Source: DAOTXL01 sp034435455
GTDB lineage: Bacteria > Chloroflexota > Anaerolineae > JAAYZQ01
DNA length: 64,000 bases
Assembly: GCA_034435455.1 (NCBI GenBank)
Contig: DAOTXL010000002.1
Span: 1 to 64,000 of the forward strand
Direction of reading: 5' to 3'
The notes under the pieces are model-generated. The model worked only from the letters and a program-made list of their open reading frames with translations, was not told the DNA's origin and did no database searches. How positions within the stretch are numbered: the first letter of the stretch is position 1; each line of letters opens with the position of its first letter. This document shows positions 16,965 through 25,599 of the stretch, in pieces. A program made the translations under genes and the position numbers.

Positions 16965-17563
16965 TCTTCTTCCGATTCGGACAATTCTTCGCCCGGCCCC
17001 CCTTCCTCCTGGCCCCGGGCTGCACCACCCGTGAGGCGGCCCAGCAGGCGGAAGAGGCGGCGCGCGATCTTGGGTGCGCCACCGGAAGCCTCTGCCCCGG
17101 CTATTTCCTCCTGGTAGCCGGCCAGAGCCTCCAGGAACCTGCCCTTTTTGAGCTTGAGCCTGCTCACCTGGCGGGCCACCGCTTTTTCATTTTCCTCGTC
17201 CCCCAGCTCGCGGAAAAGGGCCATCGCCTGCTCATACGCTTCGACGGCTTGTTCCTCGTCCCCCTGACGGGCATACAACATGCCAAGGTTCCCCATCACT
17301 TTGGCCTGGTTGGAACGGTCCCCGGCCGCGATACAGAGGTCTAACGCCTCGTTGAGAAAGCGCCGGGCCTCGTCCCACTCTTCCAGTTGGACATAGACCA
17401 CCCCGATATTGCCCAAAGCTTCGGCTTCCCCGGTCCGGTCGCCGACCTCGGCAAAGAGATGGCGGGCCTGAGAAAAGGCCGCCACCGCCTCCTCATACTC
17501 TCCATGCCGGTAGAGGTCTTTGCCCTCCTCCTGCCGGCGCCTGGCTTCCTCGATAGTCGCCAT
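16961..17563 (-). CDS. Tetratricopeptide repeat protein
   Basis: A 200-residue soluble protein with at least three TPR units, seen as repeats of the pattern G-x-x-Y-x-x-A-x-x-x-[FY]-x-x-A (YRHGEYEEAVAAFSQA at about 18-33, LEEWDEARRFLNEAL near 60, GDEEQAVEAYEQAM near 100). A basic segment (KIARRLFRLLGRL) and an acidic tail (ELSESEEE) follow. TPRs mediate protein-protein contact. The gene begins 13 bases after the histidine kinase stop, so it probably belongs to the same operon and may bind or modulate the kinase output; that is inference. Confidence 0.85.
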   Translation of the reverse strand: MATIEEARRRQEEGKDLYRHGEYEEAVAAFSQARHLFAEVGDRTGEAEALGNIGVVYVQLEEWDEARRFLNEALDLCIAAGDRSNQAKVMGNLGMLYARQGDEEQAVEAYEQAMALFRELGDEENEKAVARQVSRLKLKKGRFLEALAGYQEEIAGAEASGGAPKIARRLFRLLGRLTGGAARGQEEGGPGEELSESEEE

Positions 17564-17576
17564 GCTTCCTCCCTCT

Positions 17577-19253
17577 TTACCCTGTGGTATGGAATTCGGG
17601 CACTCGCAAGATCACTTTGGTGCCGGTCCCCGGGGGGGTCAGATTGGATTCGATCACCAGATGCCCTTCGATCAGCTCGGCCCGTTCCCGCATACTCAAC
17701 AATCCGATGCTACCCCGGCGGTCATATTGCTCTTCTATGGCCTCAGGGTCAAAGCCTGAGCCGTTATCCTCGACCACTACCTGGAGCCAGCCGTTCTCCC
17801 TGGACAGACGGAGCCACACATCGCGGGCAGAGGCGTGCTTCTTGGTGTTGGTGACCGCCTCCTGGATGATGGCAAAAATGGTCGCCTCGACCGAGTCACT
17901 CAGGGGTGGTAGAGAGGGGGGAGCCTCCAGGTGGACGTTGAACTCTTCGCTGTTTTGCAACTGTTGGACATAGGCCTCCAATGCCGGCAGCAGGCCCTGC
18001 GTTTCAAGGATGAGGGGGCGCAGTTCAAAAAGCGCCAGCCGGGCCTGTTGCATTGCCTGCGCCGTCAGATGGCGCAGGGCTTCCAGCTCGGAGCGGGCGG
18101 CCTCCGGCTTGAATTCCAACAGCCGTTCCAGATGGTCAATCCCCATAGAGATGGCCGAGAGAAACTGGACCGTGCCGTCGTGGAGGTTGCGGGCCACCTG
18201 TCGCCGCACATTCTCCTGAGCCTGGATGATCCGATCCCGTTCCTCGCGCAGGCTCTGATACAGCCGGGCATTTTCGATGGCAATAGCCGCCTGGTTGGCC
18301 GTAGTGATCATCAGGCTCAGGTCCTCGCTGTCAAAGCCCTCCTCGCTGCGCTTGTTCAGCGCCTCCAAGATACCGATGGTCTTGCCCCGGATCTGGATCG
18401 GCACGCACACCACCGATCGGGTGAGAAATCCGGTCCGGGCATCTACCAGAGGGCTGAAACGGGGGTCACTATGGACCTCGTTGACAATCACCGGTTCGCC
18501 GTGGGTGGCCACCCAGCCGGCGATCCCCTCGTCCAGGGGGATGCGTTGCCGGCGCAGCAGATCGCCCATTTCGCCAAAGGTGTATTCAAAGACCAGTTCG
18601 CCGCTTTCCTCCTGCACCAACATCAAGACCGCTGCTGCGGCATTCAGAACGGCGGTGGCCAGTTGCATGGTATCTTCCAGGACCTTGTCCAGGTCAAAGG
18701 TCGAGGCCATGGACTGAGCTACCTGATAGAAGAGGCTGATCTGGCCCAGCCGTTCGCGGGTGAGGGACAGTTCGCCGACCAGAACCACCGCCGCGCCGAT
18801 CGTCTGCATCAGGCGGGTCAGCAACAAGCGACGGCTGCCCACCGGGGCTTGCTCCGGGGCAAAGGCCAGGCAGATGGTACCGACTACCGACCGATCGTCG
18901 AGGATCGGCCCATAGACCACCACCTGGCCGGTCTCTTTGACGGTCCACGATGCCAGTTGCATCTCCTCTTCCCGGACCAGCTTCCAGGGGCCGGTGACGA
19001 TCCGCCGTTCGGCTGAGGCTTCCCACCGGTCCATGTGCCGGGCCAGGGGTTCAGAGATCTCGCCGCGTCGTACACGCACAACCGGGTGCCCCACATAGAG
19101 CAGGGACCCCGCCTGTGCATCCAGGTCGGTTATCAGTATGGAGAGCGCCTCAGACGCCAGTCCCACCGGGTCACGACGGGACAGAAGGGTACCCAACCGG
19201 TCGAGACAATGGAGGCTGTCTACCAATGCAGGGAAGGCCGTTCTGTCCTTCAT
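17577..19253 (-). CDS. GAF-domain histidine kinase (NarL-type dimerisation domain)
   Basis: 558 residues, with no membrane segments. An N-terminal GAF-like region (about 20-165) is followed by a clear second GAF domain (about 190-335, with IPLDEGIAGWVA and VPIQIRGKTIGILEALN). A coiled linker and a HisKA_3 domain come next (RRQVARNLHDGTVQFLSAIS, phospho-His in ARNLHDG), then an HATPase_c domain with IIQEAVTNTKKHA, EDNGSGFDP and GSIGLLSMRERAE. This is the NarX/DegS class of cytosolic sensor kinases. No NarL-type response regulator lies next to it, so it is an orphan kinase here. It lies between an XRE regulator (64 bases upstream) and a TPR gene. Confidence 0.9.
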   Translation of the reverse strand: MKDRTAFPALVDSLHCLDRLGTLLSRRDPVGLASEALSILITDLDAQAGSLLYVGHPVVRVRRGEISEPLARHMDRWEASAERRIVTGPWKLVREEEMQLASWTVKETGQVVVYGPILDDRSVVGTICLAFAPEQAPVGSRRLLLTRLMQTIGAAVVLVGELSLTRERLGQISLFYQVAQSMASTFDLDKVLEDTMQLATAVLNAAAAVLMLVQEESGELVFEYTFGEMGDLLRRQRIPLDEGIAGWVATHGEPVIVNEVHSDPRFSPLVDARTGFLTRSVVCVPIQIRGKTIGILEALNKRSEEGFDSEDLSLMITTANQAAIAIENARLYQSLREERDRIIQAQENVRRQVARNLHDGTVQFLSAISMGIDHLERLLEFKPEAARSELEALRHLTAQAMQQARLALFELRPLILETQGLLPALEAYVQQLQNSEEFNVHLEAPPSLPPLSDSVEATIFAIIQEAVTNTKKHASARDVWLRLSRENGWLQVVVEDNGSGFDPEAIEEQYDRRGSIGLLSMRERAELIEGHLVIESNLTPPGTGTKVILRVPEFHTTG

Positions 19254-19317
19254 TTCCGTTCTTTCCCTCTTTCACCTCCCCTTACCGGGTGCGATCAGCC
19301 GGTGTTCTCCCCCTTAA

Positions 19318-19998
19318 TCAGTAGGTAATATCCAGGATCGTTTCGGCGATCTGCCGCAGGCTATCGGCCTTGATGGCGCTGAGCAACATGGCGATGCGCA
19401 AATACAGGGCATTGCTGGGTTTGAGCACAAAGTCGCGCATATCGGGGGGGAGTTCCCTCAGGCGGGCCAGAGTCTGTCGGTTCTGTTCGGCCTGGCTCAA
19501 CGGGATCGTCTGTTCGTCCACAAAGTCGGCCAGGGTCCGATCGCACTGTTCGGAAACGATCTCCAACTCGGCCAGGGAGATGTCGCTCTTGCCTCGTTCG
19601 TACTGCGAGATCCGGGCGGCGGAGCAGCCCAACAGTTGCCCCATCTGTCGCTGGGTCAATCCGGCTGCCTGGCGGCACTGGCGGAGCTGCACCGCCAGCA
19701 TCTTGCGCCGCAGGGCCATGATCTCCGCCAGAGGCAACGGCTCTCCGGGTGATTCCTCCGGCAGGTCAAACTTTTCATCCCACAGGCTGGCCAGGGGCAC
19801 GCCGAGGAAATAGGCCAGGGCTTCCAACTGGGGTAACGTCATGCCCTGCTGGCCCTTCTCATACTGACCAAAGCGCGACGGGCTACAGCCGATCAGCTCG
19901 GCACACTCTCGCTGGCTCTTGCCGGCCCGGAGCCGGGCCCGTTTGACCAGGAGGCCTATGATTCTGTTGCGAATCGCGATCGTCTGTGACACATCCAT
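19318..19998 (-). CDS. Double helix-turn-helix (XRE/Cro type) regulator
   Basis: 226 residues from ATG 19998, 5 bases after GGAGGAG. Two XRE-type DNA-binding domains are seen: the first at about 14-68 (GKSQRECAELIGCSPSRFGQ, then YEKG), the second at about 95-150 (LTQRQMGQLLGCSAARISQ, YERGKSDISLAELE). A C-terminal ~75-residue helical part has no recognised fold. Two HTH units in one chain may let a monomer bind two half-sites. It is first in an apparent operon with the GAF kinase and TPR protein and has its own promoter at 20055-20083, so autoregulation is plausible. Confidence 0.88.
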   Translation of the reverse strand: MDVSQTIAIRNRIIGLLVKRARLRAGKSQRECAELIGCSPSRFGQYEKGQQGMTLPQLEALAYFLGVPLASLWDEKFDLPEESPGEPLPLAEIMALRRKMLAVQLRQCRQAAGLTQRQMGQLLGCSAARISQYERGKSDISLAELEIVSEQCDRTLADFVDEQTIPLSQAEQNRQTLARLRELPPDMRDFVLKPSNALYLRIAMLLSAIKADSLRQIAETILDITY

Positions 19999-20054
19999 TT
20001 TCTCCTCCGAATGACAAGAGGACAGAACACAATAAACAGGAAAGAACACCATCC

Positions 20055-20083
20055 ATTATAGCACAAAGGTGGTTTCCAGACAA
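20055..20083 (-). promoter_or_regulatory. Sigma-70 promoter of the XRE-kinase-TPR operon
   Basis: Minus strand TTGTCT (20083-20078), 17-bp spacer, TATAAT (20060-20055). The start point is about 50 bases before the ATG at 19998. Confidence 0.7.
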
Positions 20084-20240
20084 CATTTTATCTTGACGGA
20101 ACGAGGCCGAACGCCCTCCACGCTTCCATCCTCTTGGGGGGCAGGGCCAGCCCGATGCCTGGCGAGGCTGCTTGCGCCGTCGAGGACTGCGGCGTGGGCA
20201 GCCTGAAGGCTGGGCGACGGCTGTTTTTCGGGCGGGTACT

Positions 20241-21197
20241 TCAGGCGGCCGGCGTGGCGACCGAGCGCACCTGGGTCAGCAAGGGACCTTTGCCTGCCTG
20301 CCACACGAACTCGACGTTGACCGGGCGTCCCCACCGGTCGGCTACCGCCTGCACCAGGCCGGCCAGTTGGCGGGCCTCGTCATGGCTGAGGGCCGGGCCG
20401 GCAGGGGTGGCCTGGGGCTCCAGCCCGCCCTGCGGGGCCGTGACCAGGATCCGGTCGGGGGGCATGGGCCGGACCTGCACCTCTGAGCCGGCGACGCTGA
20501 ACAGGTCGCCGCCGTGCCCACCGACGACGGTCGGCCCGCTGCCAAAAGTAACCTGGATCAGCACCCCCGGCAGGGAGAGGACCGGCGAATGGCTAAAGGC
20601 CACGCCGGAGCGGTCCTGGGCGGTGAGGGGCGCCATCGGCTGCAAGATCACCGCCATGCGGGGCAGAGCGGTTCGCTTCTGAAAGCAGTAGGACAGCGCC
20701 TCTCGGCCATAGGCCGAGGCCCAAACCCGGCAGATGGTCGTCCACAGGTCGGCGCGGGGGACCGACAGGAAAGAACGGAACTGTCCGGCAAAGCTGTGGT
20801 GGGGATCGTCTTCTACGGTGGCCGAGGAGCGCACAGCCCATTGTTCCCGGCCCGGCAAATCGGCCAGGACGGTGCGGACCAGGTCCATTTCGGCAAGTTG
20901 TTGCAGGGCTTCGACCAGGGCTGTGCGGTGGGGTTCCAAATCGTTGATCAGGGCCTGGAGGGCGTTCCAATCGGCCGGGGGGTGGGCTAAAGCCCGACCG
21001 ATGGCCAGGGAGGCTTCGGCCAGCCCGGTCCGCCGGACGGCCAGGTCGAACAGGTCGGTGCTGAGCACCCAGGTGAGGGGCGTGGGAAAGCGATGGACCG
21101 CCAGCCAGTAGAGGCCGTATCCCTTGCCCCCTACCTCCTCCACCGGCGGCAGAGGGTGGTGGGCTCCATCTTTGGGGGTGAACAGGGTTTTGCTCAC
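20241..21197 (-). CDS. PEP/pyruvate-binding (ATP-grasp) half of a split PEP-utilising enzyme
   Basis: 318 residues matching the N-terminal ATP-grasp domain of pyruvate phosphate dikinase, PEP synthase and rifampin phosphotransferase. Visible signatures are EVGGKGYGLYWLA at the start, WAVRSSATVEDDPHHSFAG near 120-140, ILQPMAP, and VNVEFVWQAG near the end. It starts with an ATGA overlap on the stop of the upstream gene, which encodes the swivelling phosphohistidine domain. The pair thus looks like a phosphotransferase cut in two, with the halves in reversed gene order. The substrate is unknown. Downstream, 20053-20240 holds no gene, only the XRE promoter. Confidence 0.85.
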   Translation of the reverse strand: MSKTLFTPKDGAHHPLPPVEEVGGKGYGLYWLAVHRFPTPLTWVLSTDLFDLAVRRTGLAEASLAIGRALAHPPADWNALQALINDLEPHRTALVEALQQLAEMDLVRTVLADLPGREQWAVRSSATVEDDPHHSFAGQFRSFLSVPRADLWTTICRVWASAYGREALSYCFQKRTALPRMAVILQPMAPLTAQDRSGVAFSHSPVLSLPGVLIQVTFGSGPTVVGGHGGDLFSVAGSEVQVRPMPPDRILVTAPQGGLEPQATPAGPALSHDEARQLAGLVQAVADRWGRPVNVEFVWQAGKGPLLTQVRSVATPAA

Positions 21198-22840
21198 GTC
21201 AACACCTCCACCACACCGCTCTGACCATCCACGCGCAGCCGCTGCCCGTTGCGCACCTTTTGCGTCGCCGCCGGGATGCCGACCACGGCCGGCAGGCCGT
21301 TCTCGCGGGCGACGATGGCCGCATGGGAGATGACCCCCCCCAGTTCGGTGACGACGGCGCTCAGGCGGGGGAACAACCCCGACCAGGCCGGGTCGGTCAG
21401 GCGGGTGACAAGGACCACCGGCCCTTCCATCTCCAACAGCCGCCGCCCGGCTTCCAGCGGGTCGTTGGTGACAAGGGCCAGGCCTTCCACCGGGCCGGGA
21501 CCGCTGCTGGCGGCAATGCCGGTCAGGCGGCTCACCGGCTCCGACGACGGCTCCGCCGCCTCGCCCGGCGCAGCCGGCCGCCAGAGGCCGGTGTCGGGGT
21601 CGTACCAGATCAGCTCCGGCGGCGGGGGTTGGGTCTGGTACAACTCGAACTGGGCCCGCCGCCAGTCCAGGGTTTCCATGTCCACCCGTTGCTCGCCCCG
21701 GCTGCGGACGAAGGCCAGGAACTCATCCAGGGTGTAGAACATGACCAGGTCGTCCGGTTGGTCGGGGTAGAAATGGCGGGCCAGGTGGCGCGCTGCCCGG
21801 CCATAGACCGCCTGGCGCAGGGCAATGTTGCTCTTGGAGTCCTCGCGCCAGGAGATCAGTTGCCGACCCCAGCGCAACAGCCACCGCCAGAGGGGGCGTT
21901 GGGTGGCGGGCATGGCCGTCAATGCCTCCTGCGCGGCCTGCCAGGTGGCGTCGGCCCGCACCTCGGGGGGCTCTTGTTCGCCCAACTGCGCGGCGATGGC
22001 CAGCAGGATGTGATCGGGGCGGTCGGCCAGCCGCTCGGTCTCGAAATCGGCCTCGAAGCGCAGGCCGCGATGGCCGTATTCCCGGATGAACTCGCGGACG
22101 CCGTGGACCAGGGGCGCGGCCTGGGGCACCGTCTCGTAAGCGCCCAGGTCGGCCACTCCCTGGCGCAACATCTGGACGACTGGTGGGCCGCAACGCTCGG
22201 CCACGCCGCGCAGCGCCCAGATGCGCCGGCTGAGGAGCGAGGTGGCCGTCTCCTGGCCGACGAACAGGTTGAGCAGTTGCGGCGCTCGCCGGCGCACAAT
22301 GCCGTCCAGAGCGGTGATGGTCAGGGCCACGACGATGTGCGCCCGGTCGGTATCCCGGCAGCGGGCATAAAATTCCTCCTCGCACAGGGGCCAGATGCGG
22401 GGCAAGGGGTCCTCCGCCCTATCGGCCAGGGCCTGGTACACTTCTCGCAGTTGGTGATCCACCCCGGCCAGGGTGTGGCGGTAAAAGTCGGCCGCCCAGC
22501 GATAGGTGCGGCGCAGGCGGGGCGGCAGGGCCAACTGCCTCTTCAGCGAGGGGCGGGCGGTGGCCTCCACCAGGCCGGCCGGCGCGCCGACCGATTCGGG
22601 GTCAAAGGGCATCACCAGGGCCATGTTGCGGGCGTAGTAGTTGATGTTCAGGTAGAGCCGTCCCTGGACGACCTGGGTGGGTTTGAGGGAAAGGTCAAAA
22701 TCGGCGGTGTCCCCTGCCAATTGGCCAAGGAACCAGTTGATCTGGGCGTCGAGGCCCCGTTCGGTCATGGTCACGGTCACCGGCCGGGCCACGCCGGTGG
22801 ATTCCTGGGTGTTGTGCCCGCTGAGCAACCATTCGGTCAT
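21194..22840 (-). CDS. PEP-utilising enzyme, mobile phosphohistidine domain half
   Basis: 548 residues from ATG 22840, 5 bases after GGAGG. The C-terminal ~90 residues are the PEP-utiliser swivelling domain with the phosphohistidine signature TELGGVISHAAIVARE and LPAVVGIP. The preceding ~430 residues resemble the helical middle of rifampin phosphotransferase-like proteins (YGHRGLRFEADFETERL). No ATP-grasp domain is present; that is encoded by the next gene (ATGA overlap). The C-terminal PEP-synthase TIM barrel is absent, so a phosphotransferase acting on a small molecule is more likely than PEP synthesis. Its start overlaps the AttH/CrtC-like gene by four bases. Confidence 0.82.
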   Translation of the reverse strand: MTEWLLSGHNTQESTGVARPVTVTMTERGLDAQINWFLGQLAGDTADFDLSLKPTQVVQGRLYLNINYYARNMALVMPFDPESVGAPAGLVEATARPSLKRQLALPPRLRRTYRWAADFYRHTLAGVDHQLREVYQALADRAEDPLPRIWPLCEEEFYARCRDTDRAHIVVALTITALDGIVRRRAPQLLNLFVGQETATSLLSRRIWALRGVAERCGPPVVQMLRQGVADLGAYETVPQAAPLVHGVREFIREYGHRGLRFEADFETERLADRPDHILLAIAAQLGEQEPPEVRADATWQAAQEALTAMPATQRPLWRWLLRWGRQLISWREDSKSNIALRQAVYGRAARHLARHFYPDQPDDLVMFYTLDEFLAFVRSRGEQRVDMETLDWRRAQFELYQTQPPPPELIWYDPDTGLWRPAAPGEAAEPSSEPVSRLTGIAASSGPGPVEGLALVTNDPLEAGRRLLEMEGPVVLVTRLTDPAWSGLFPRLSAVVTELGGVISHAAIVARENGLPAVVGIPAATQKVRNGQRLRVDGQSGVVEVLT

Positions 22841-23727
22841 GGCAGCCTCCTTGCTTGTTCGACAAAGCCGACCTCTGTTTCTCCCTGGGGAGAGGTGAAT
22901 AGTACCGGTCCCAGCTCGTCGCGGTACAGATCGCCTGGCTGGGGGGCATCGCGGACCGCTTCCTGGCCTGCCGGCCCCAGGTGGACGACCAGGGGCGGCT
23001 CTCGCCGCCGCGCCTGCCAGGGGCCCAGCCCGGCCACCGGGTCCTCGAGGCGCCATTCCGCCTCGCCGACGGTGAGGGTCAGCGCGGTCAGGGGTTGTAC
23101 GCGACCATCGGCCAGGATACACTGTCCCCACCGGACAGGCCGGGGGGCCGTCTCGGCAACGACGGCGTAGAACCGCCCCGGCAGGCAGGCCACCGTCCAG
23201 CCGGAAGCGGCCCCCATAGGCCGTTGCCCCCAACTGCGGTCTCGATATCCGATCAGCGTTCCTCGCCAACCTGCCCCTGCCCCCTCGACCTGCCCCCCCA
23301 GGTGGCCATCCTGTTGCACCTGGGTATAGGGGCCAAAGCGGTAAAGGAGCGGTGGGGTAGTGGCCTGGAAGGTCAGGTCCAGTTCAAAGGATTGCGTTGT
23401 GTGGCTGCCCTCTTGCTGCAACGGCCCTCGCCAGTGGCCATGCCAGGTTTGCCACGGCTCCTCGCAAACCAGGTGGAGGCCAGGACCGGCGACGGGGCTG
23501 ACCGGCGAGAGGGCGGGTGGGCAGGGGGCCTCGCATTGGGAAAACCAGGTTTCCCGATCCCGGCGCAGGACGACCATCTCCAGCACGCGGTCGGGGCTGA
23601 ACAGGAGGCGCAGGAAGCCGAAAAATGGGCGGTCTGGGGACAGGAATACAAAGTAGAACGCTTCATGTTCCCCGGCAGACAGGGTGTGACGATAGTCATC
23701 GCTGGCAACAAGAGACCGGGCGCTCAT
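22837..23727 (-). CDS. AttH/CrtC-like lipocalin-fold protein (DUF7064/DUF7065 type)
   Basis: 296 residues rich in beta strand, with the motif GYRDRSWGQRPMG near residue 170 that is typical of the AttH/CrtC (hydroxyneurosporene synthase-like) double-lipocalin family. Some relatives hydrate or modify isoprenoid or lipid substrates, but most are uncharacterised. The TATAAT box lies only about 9 bases before the ATG and there is no Shine-Dalgarno sequence, so the mRNA appears leaderless. It is the first gene of a three-gene operon with four-base overlaps that continues into both halves of the split PEP-utiliser. I infer that it supplies or protects the hydrophobic substrate of that enzyme. Confidence 0.7.
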   Translation of the reverse strand: MSARSLVASDDYRHTLSAGEHEAFYFVFLSPDRPFFGFLRLLFSPDRVLEMVVLRRDRETWFSQCEAPCPPALSPVSPVAGPGLHLVCEEPWQTWHGHWRGPLQQEGSHTTQSFELDLTFQATTPPLLYRFGPYTQVQQDGHLGGQVEGAGAGWRGTLIGYRDRSWGQRPMGAASGWTVACLPGRFYAVVAETAPRPVRWGQCILADGRVQPLTALTLTVGEAEWRLEDPVAGLGPWQARRREPPLVVHLGPAGQEAVRDAPQPGDLYRDELGPVLFTSPQGETEVGFVEQARRLP

Positions 23728-23735
23728 GGTTATCC

Positions 23736-23764
23736 ATTATAACCGATCCGGGCGAAAATTTCAA
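23736..23764 (-). promoter_or_regulatory. Sigma-70 promoter of the AttH-like/split PEP-utiliser operon
   Basis: Minus strand TTGAAA (23764-23759), 17-bp spacer, TATAAT (23741-23736). The predicted start is 1-3 bases before the ATG at 23727, implying a leaderless transcript. Confidence 0.75.
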
Positions 23765-23783
23765 AAATAACCGGCCCCGAGGT

Positions 23784-23812
23784 TTGACAGATGGGGGAGC
23801 CTGGAGTATAAT
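23784..23812 (+). promoter_or_regulatory. Sigma-70 promoter of secDF
   Basis: TTGACA (23784-23789), spacer of 17, TATAAT (23807-23812): full consensus in both boxes. It diverges from the promoter at 23736-23764. Confidence 0.88.
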
Positions 23813-23889
23813 CGCACCGTTTGCGCGCAGCATCTGCCGCGCGCCGGGCCCTGGAGGCACTCATTGCCGGGAGGAGTTGTATACGAGAC

Positions 23890-25572
23890 ATGAAAAACAA
23901 AAACCTGGTCCTGTTGATGGTCATCATCGTCCTGGCCCTCGTGGCACTTTACGTTGACCTGCCTGACAGCCCTGGCCTGCACATCGGGTCGTTCAGCCGC
24001 GATTTCCGGATCAAACAGGGATTGGACCTGCAGGGAGGGCTCCAGGTGTTGCTGGAGGCAGACCTGCCGGCTGACCAACAGATCGAGGCGGGTGCGATTG
24101 AGCAGGCCGCCAAGATCATCGGCAACCGGGTCAATGCGCTGGGGGTCGTGGAACCCCTGGTACAGACCCAGGGGAAGCGGCGCATCATCGTGGAACTGCC
24201 GGGCGTCGAGGACCCGGAACAGGCCATCGCCACCATCCGGGAGACCAGCCTGCTGGAATTCGTGGACGCCGGCAACACCTTTCTGCCGGCGGGCACGGTG
24301 ATTCAGACCACCTATCCGCAGCTTTGGTCAGGTGGAGCAACCACCTACGACATTGAGCCGGGGGCCACGGTCACCCCCACCGGGAGCATATCCCCGACGC
24401 TTACGCCGACCCCATCGCTGACGACCACGGCCCCGATCACCGCCACCGCCGGCCTGAGCCTGGAAGTGCCCGCCGTCACTACCAACGCCGTGCCGGCGGA
24501 AACCGGGCCGACCCCTACGCCGACGCCGGAAACGCCAACGCGGGTCTATGCCACCGTCCTGACCGGCAGCGATCTCAAGGCCGCCAACCCCTACCGCGAT
24601 CCCACCACCGGTGAGTTCGGCATCGCCTTTGAGCTGAGCGACGCGGGGGCCAAGGTCTTTGCCGATTTTACCACCGCCCACGCCGACTATGACAAGGCCC
24701 CCTACTATTACCTGGCCATCGTCCTGGACAAAGAGGTGATCTCTTGCCCGCACATCAAAAGCCCCATTCCCGAAGGCAAGGGGGAGATTTCGGGAAACTT
24801 TACCCTGGAAGAGGTCAACCAACTGGCGATCCAACTGCGCTACGGCGCGCTGCCCGTCCCGCTGCGGGTCGAGACCACCCGCTCCATCGGGCCGACGCTG
24901 GGCCAGGATTCGGTCCAGCGCAGCATCCGGGCCGGCGTGGTGGGCCTGAGCATTGTGTTGCTGTTCATGCTGATCTACTACCGGCTGCCCGGTTTTCTGG
25001 CCAACCTGGCCCTGATCCTTTACGGCCTGCTCAACCTGGCCGTCTACAAGGCCGGCTGGCCTATCTTGCTCCTCATCAGCCTGGTCATGATCGTCAGTTA
25101 CCTGCTGGACCGGAGGGATGTGTGGCCGGCGGTCCTCGGTGCTCTCTTGCTCCTGCTCACCTTTGGCGTGGCCGTTGCCGGTTTTGCCGGGGTCACCCTG
25201 ACCCTGCCGGCCATCACCGGCTTTATCCTGTCCACCGGCATGGCGGTGGATGCCAATATCCTCGTCTTTGAGCGGATGAAGGAAGAGTTGCGCGCCGGGC
25301 GGGGTTTTGGTTCGGCGATAGAAGCCGGCTTCAGCCGGGCCTGGACCTCCATCCGCGACTCGAACATCTCGACCCTCATTACCTGCTTTATCCTGTACCT
25401 GTTTGGCAGCCGCTTCGGCGCCGGGACCGTTCAGGGGTTTGCGATTACTCTGGCGTTGGGGGTGATCATCAACATCTTTACCGCCATCACCGTTACCCGC
25501 ATCTTTTTCCGCCTGCTCTTCGACCGGTTGGGGGAGAAGCTCCAGGCCCACAAGTTGCTGCTGGGTATCTAG
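23890..25572 (+). CDS. secD: Protein translocase subunit SecD
   Basis: 560 residues from ATG 23890 (MKNKNLVLLMVII). A first membrane helix is followed by IKQGLDLQGGLQVLLEADLP, the conserved start of the P1 domain, and five further membrane helices after residue ~340 with GMAVDANILVFERMKEELRAG, the SecD signature. SecD works with SecF in the membrane to pull exported proteins across, using the proton or sodium gradient. A Thr/Pro-rich low-complexity insert of about 60 residues (roughly 155-220: TPTPSLTTTA, then PTPTPETPTRV) interrupts the extracytoplasmic domain, which is unusual. The start choice is set by the hydrophobic N-terminus; GGGAGGAG is rather far upstream (about 13 bases). Confidence 0.95.
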   Translation: MKNKNLVLLMVIIVLALVALYVDLPDSPGLHIGSFSRDFRIKQGLDLQGGLQVLLEADLPADQQIEAGAIEQAAKIIGNRVNALGVVEPLVQTQGKRRIIVELPGVEDPEQAIATIRETSLLEFVDAGNTFLPAGTVIQTTYPQLWSGGATTYDIEPGATVTPTGSISPTLTPTPSLTTTAPITATAGLSLEVPAVTTNAVPAETGPTPTPTPETPTRVYATVLTGSDLKAANPYRDPTTGEFGIAFELSDAGAKVFADFTTAHADYDKAPYYYLAIVLDKEVISCPHIKSPIPEGKGEISGNFTLEEVNQLAIQLRYGALPVPLRVETTRSIGPTLGQDSVQRSIRAGVVGLSIVLLFMLIYYRLPGFLANLALILYGLLNLAVYKAGWPILLLISLVMIVSYLLDRRDVWPAVLGALLLLLTFGVAVAGFAGVTLTLPAITGFILSTGMAVDANILVFERMKEELRAGRGFGSAIEAGFSRAWTSIRDSNISTLITCFILYLFGSRFGAGTVQGFAITLALGVIINIFTAITVTRIFFRLLFDRLGEKLQAHKLLLGI

Positions 25573-25599
25573 CCGGGCAGAACGGGGGAGGATTGGGAC

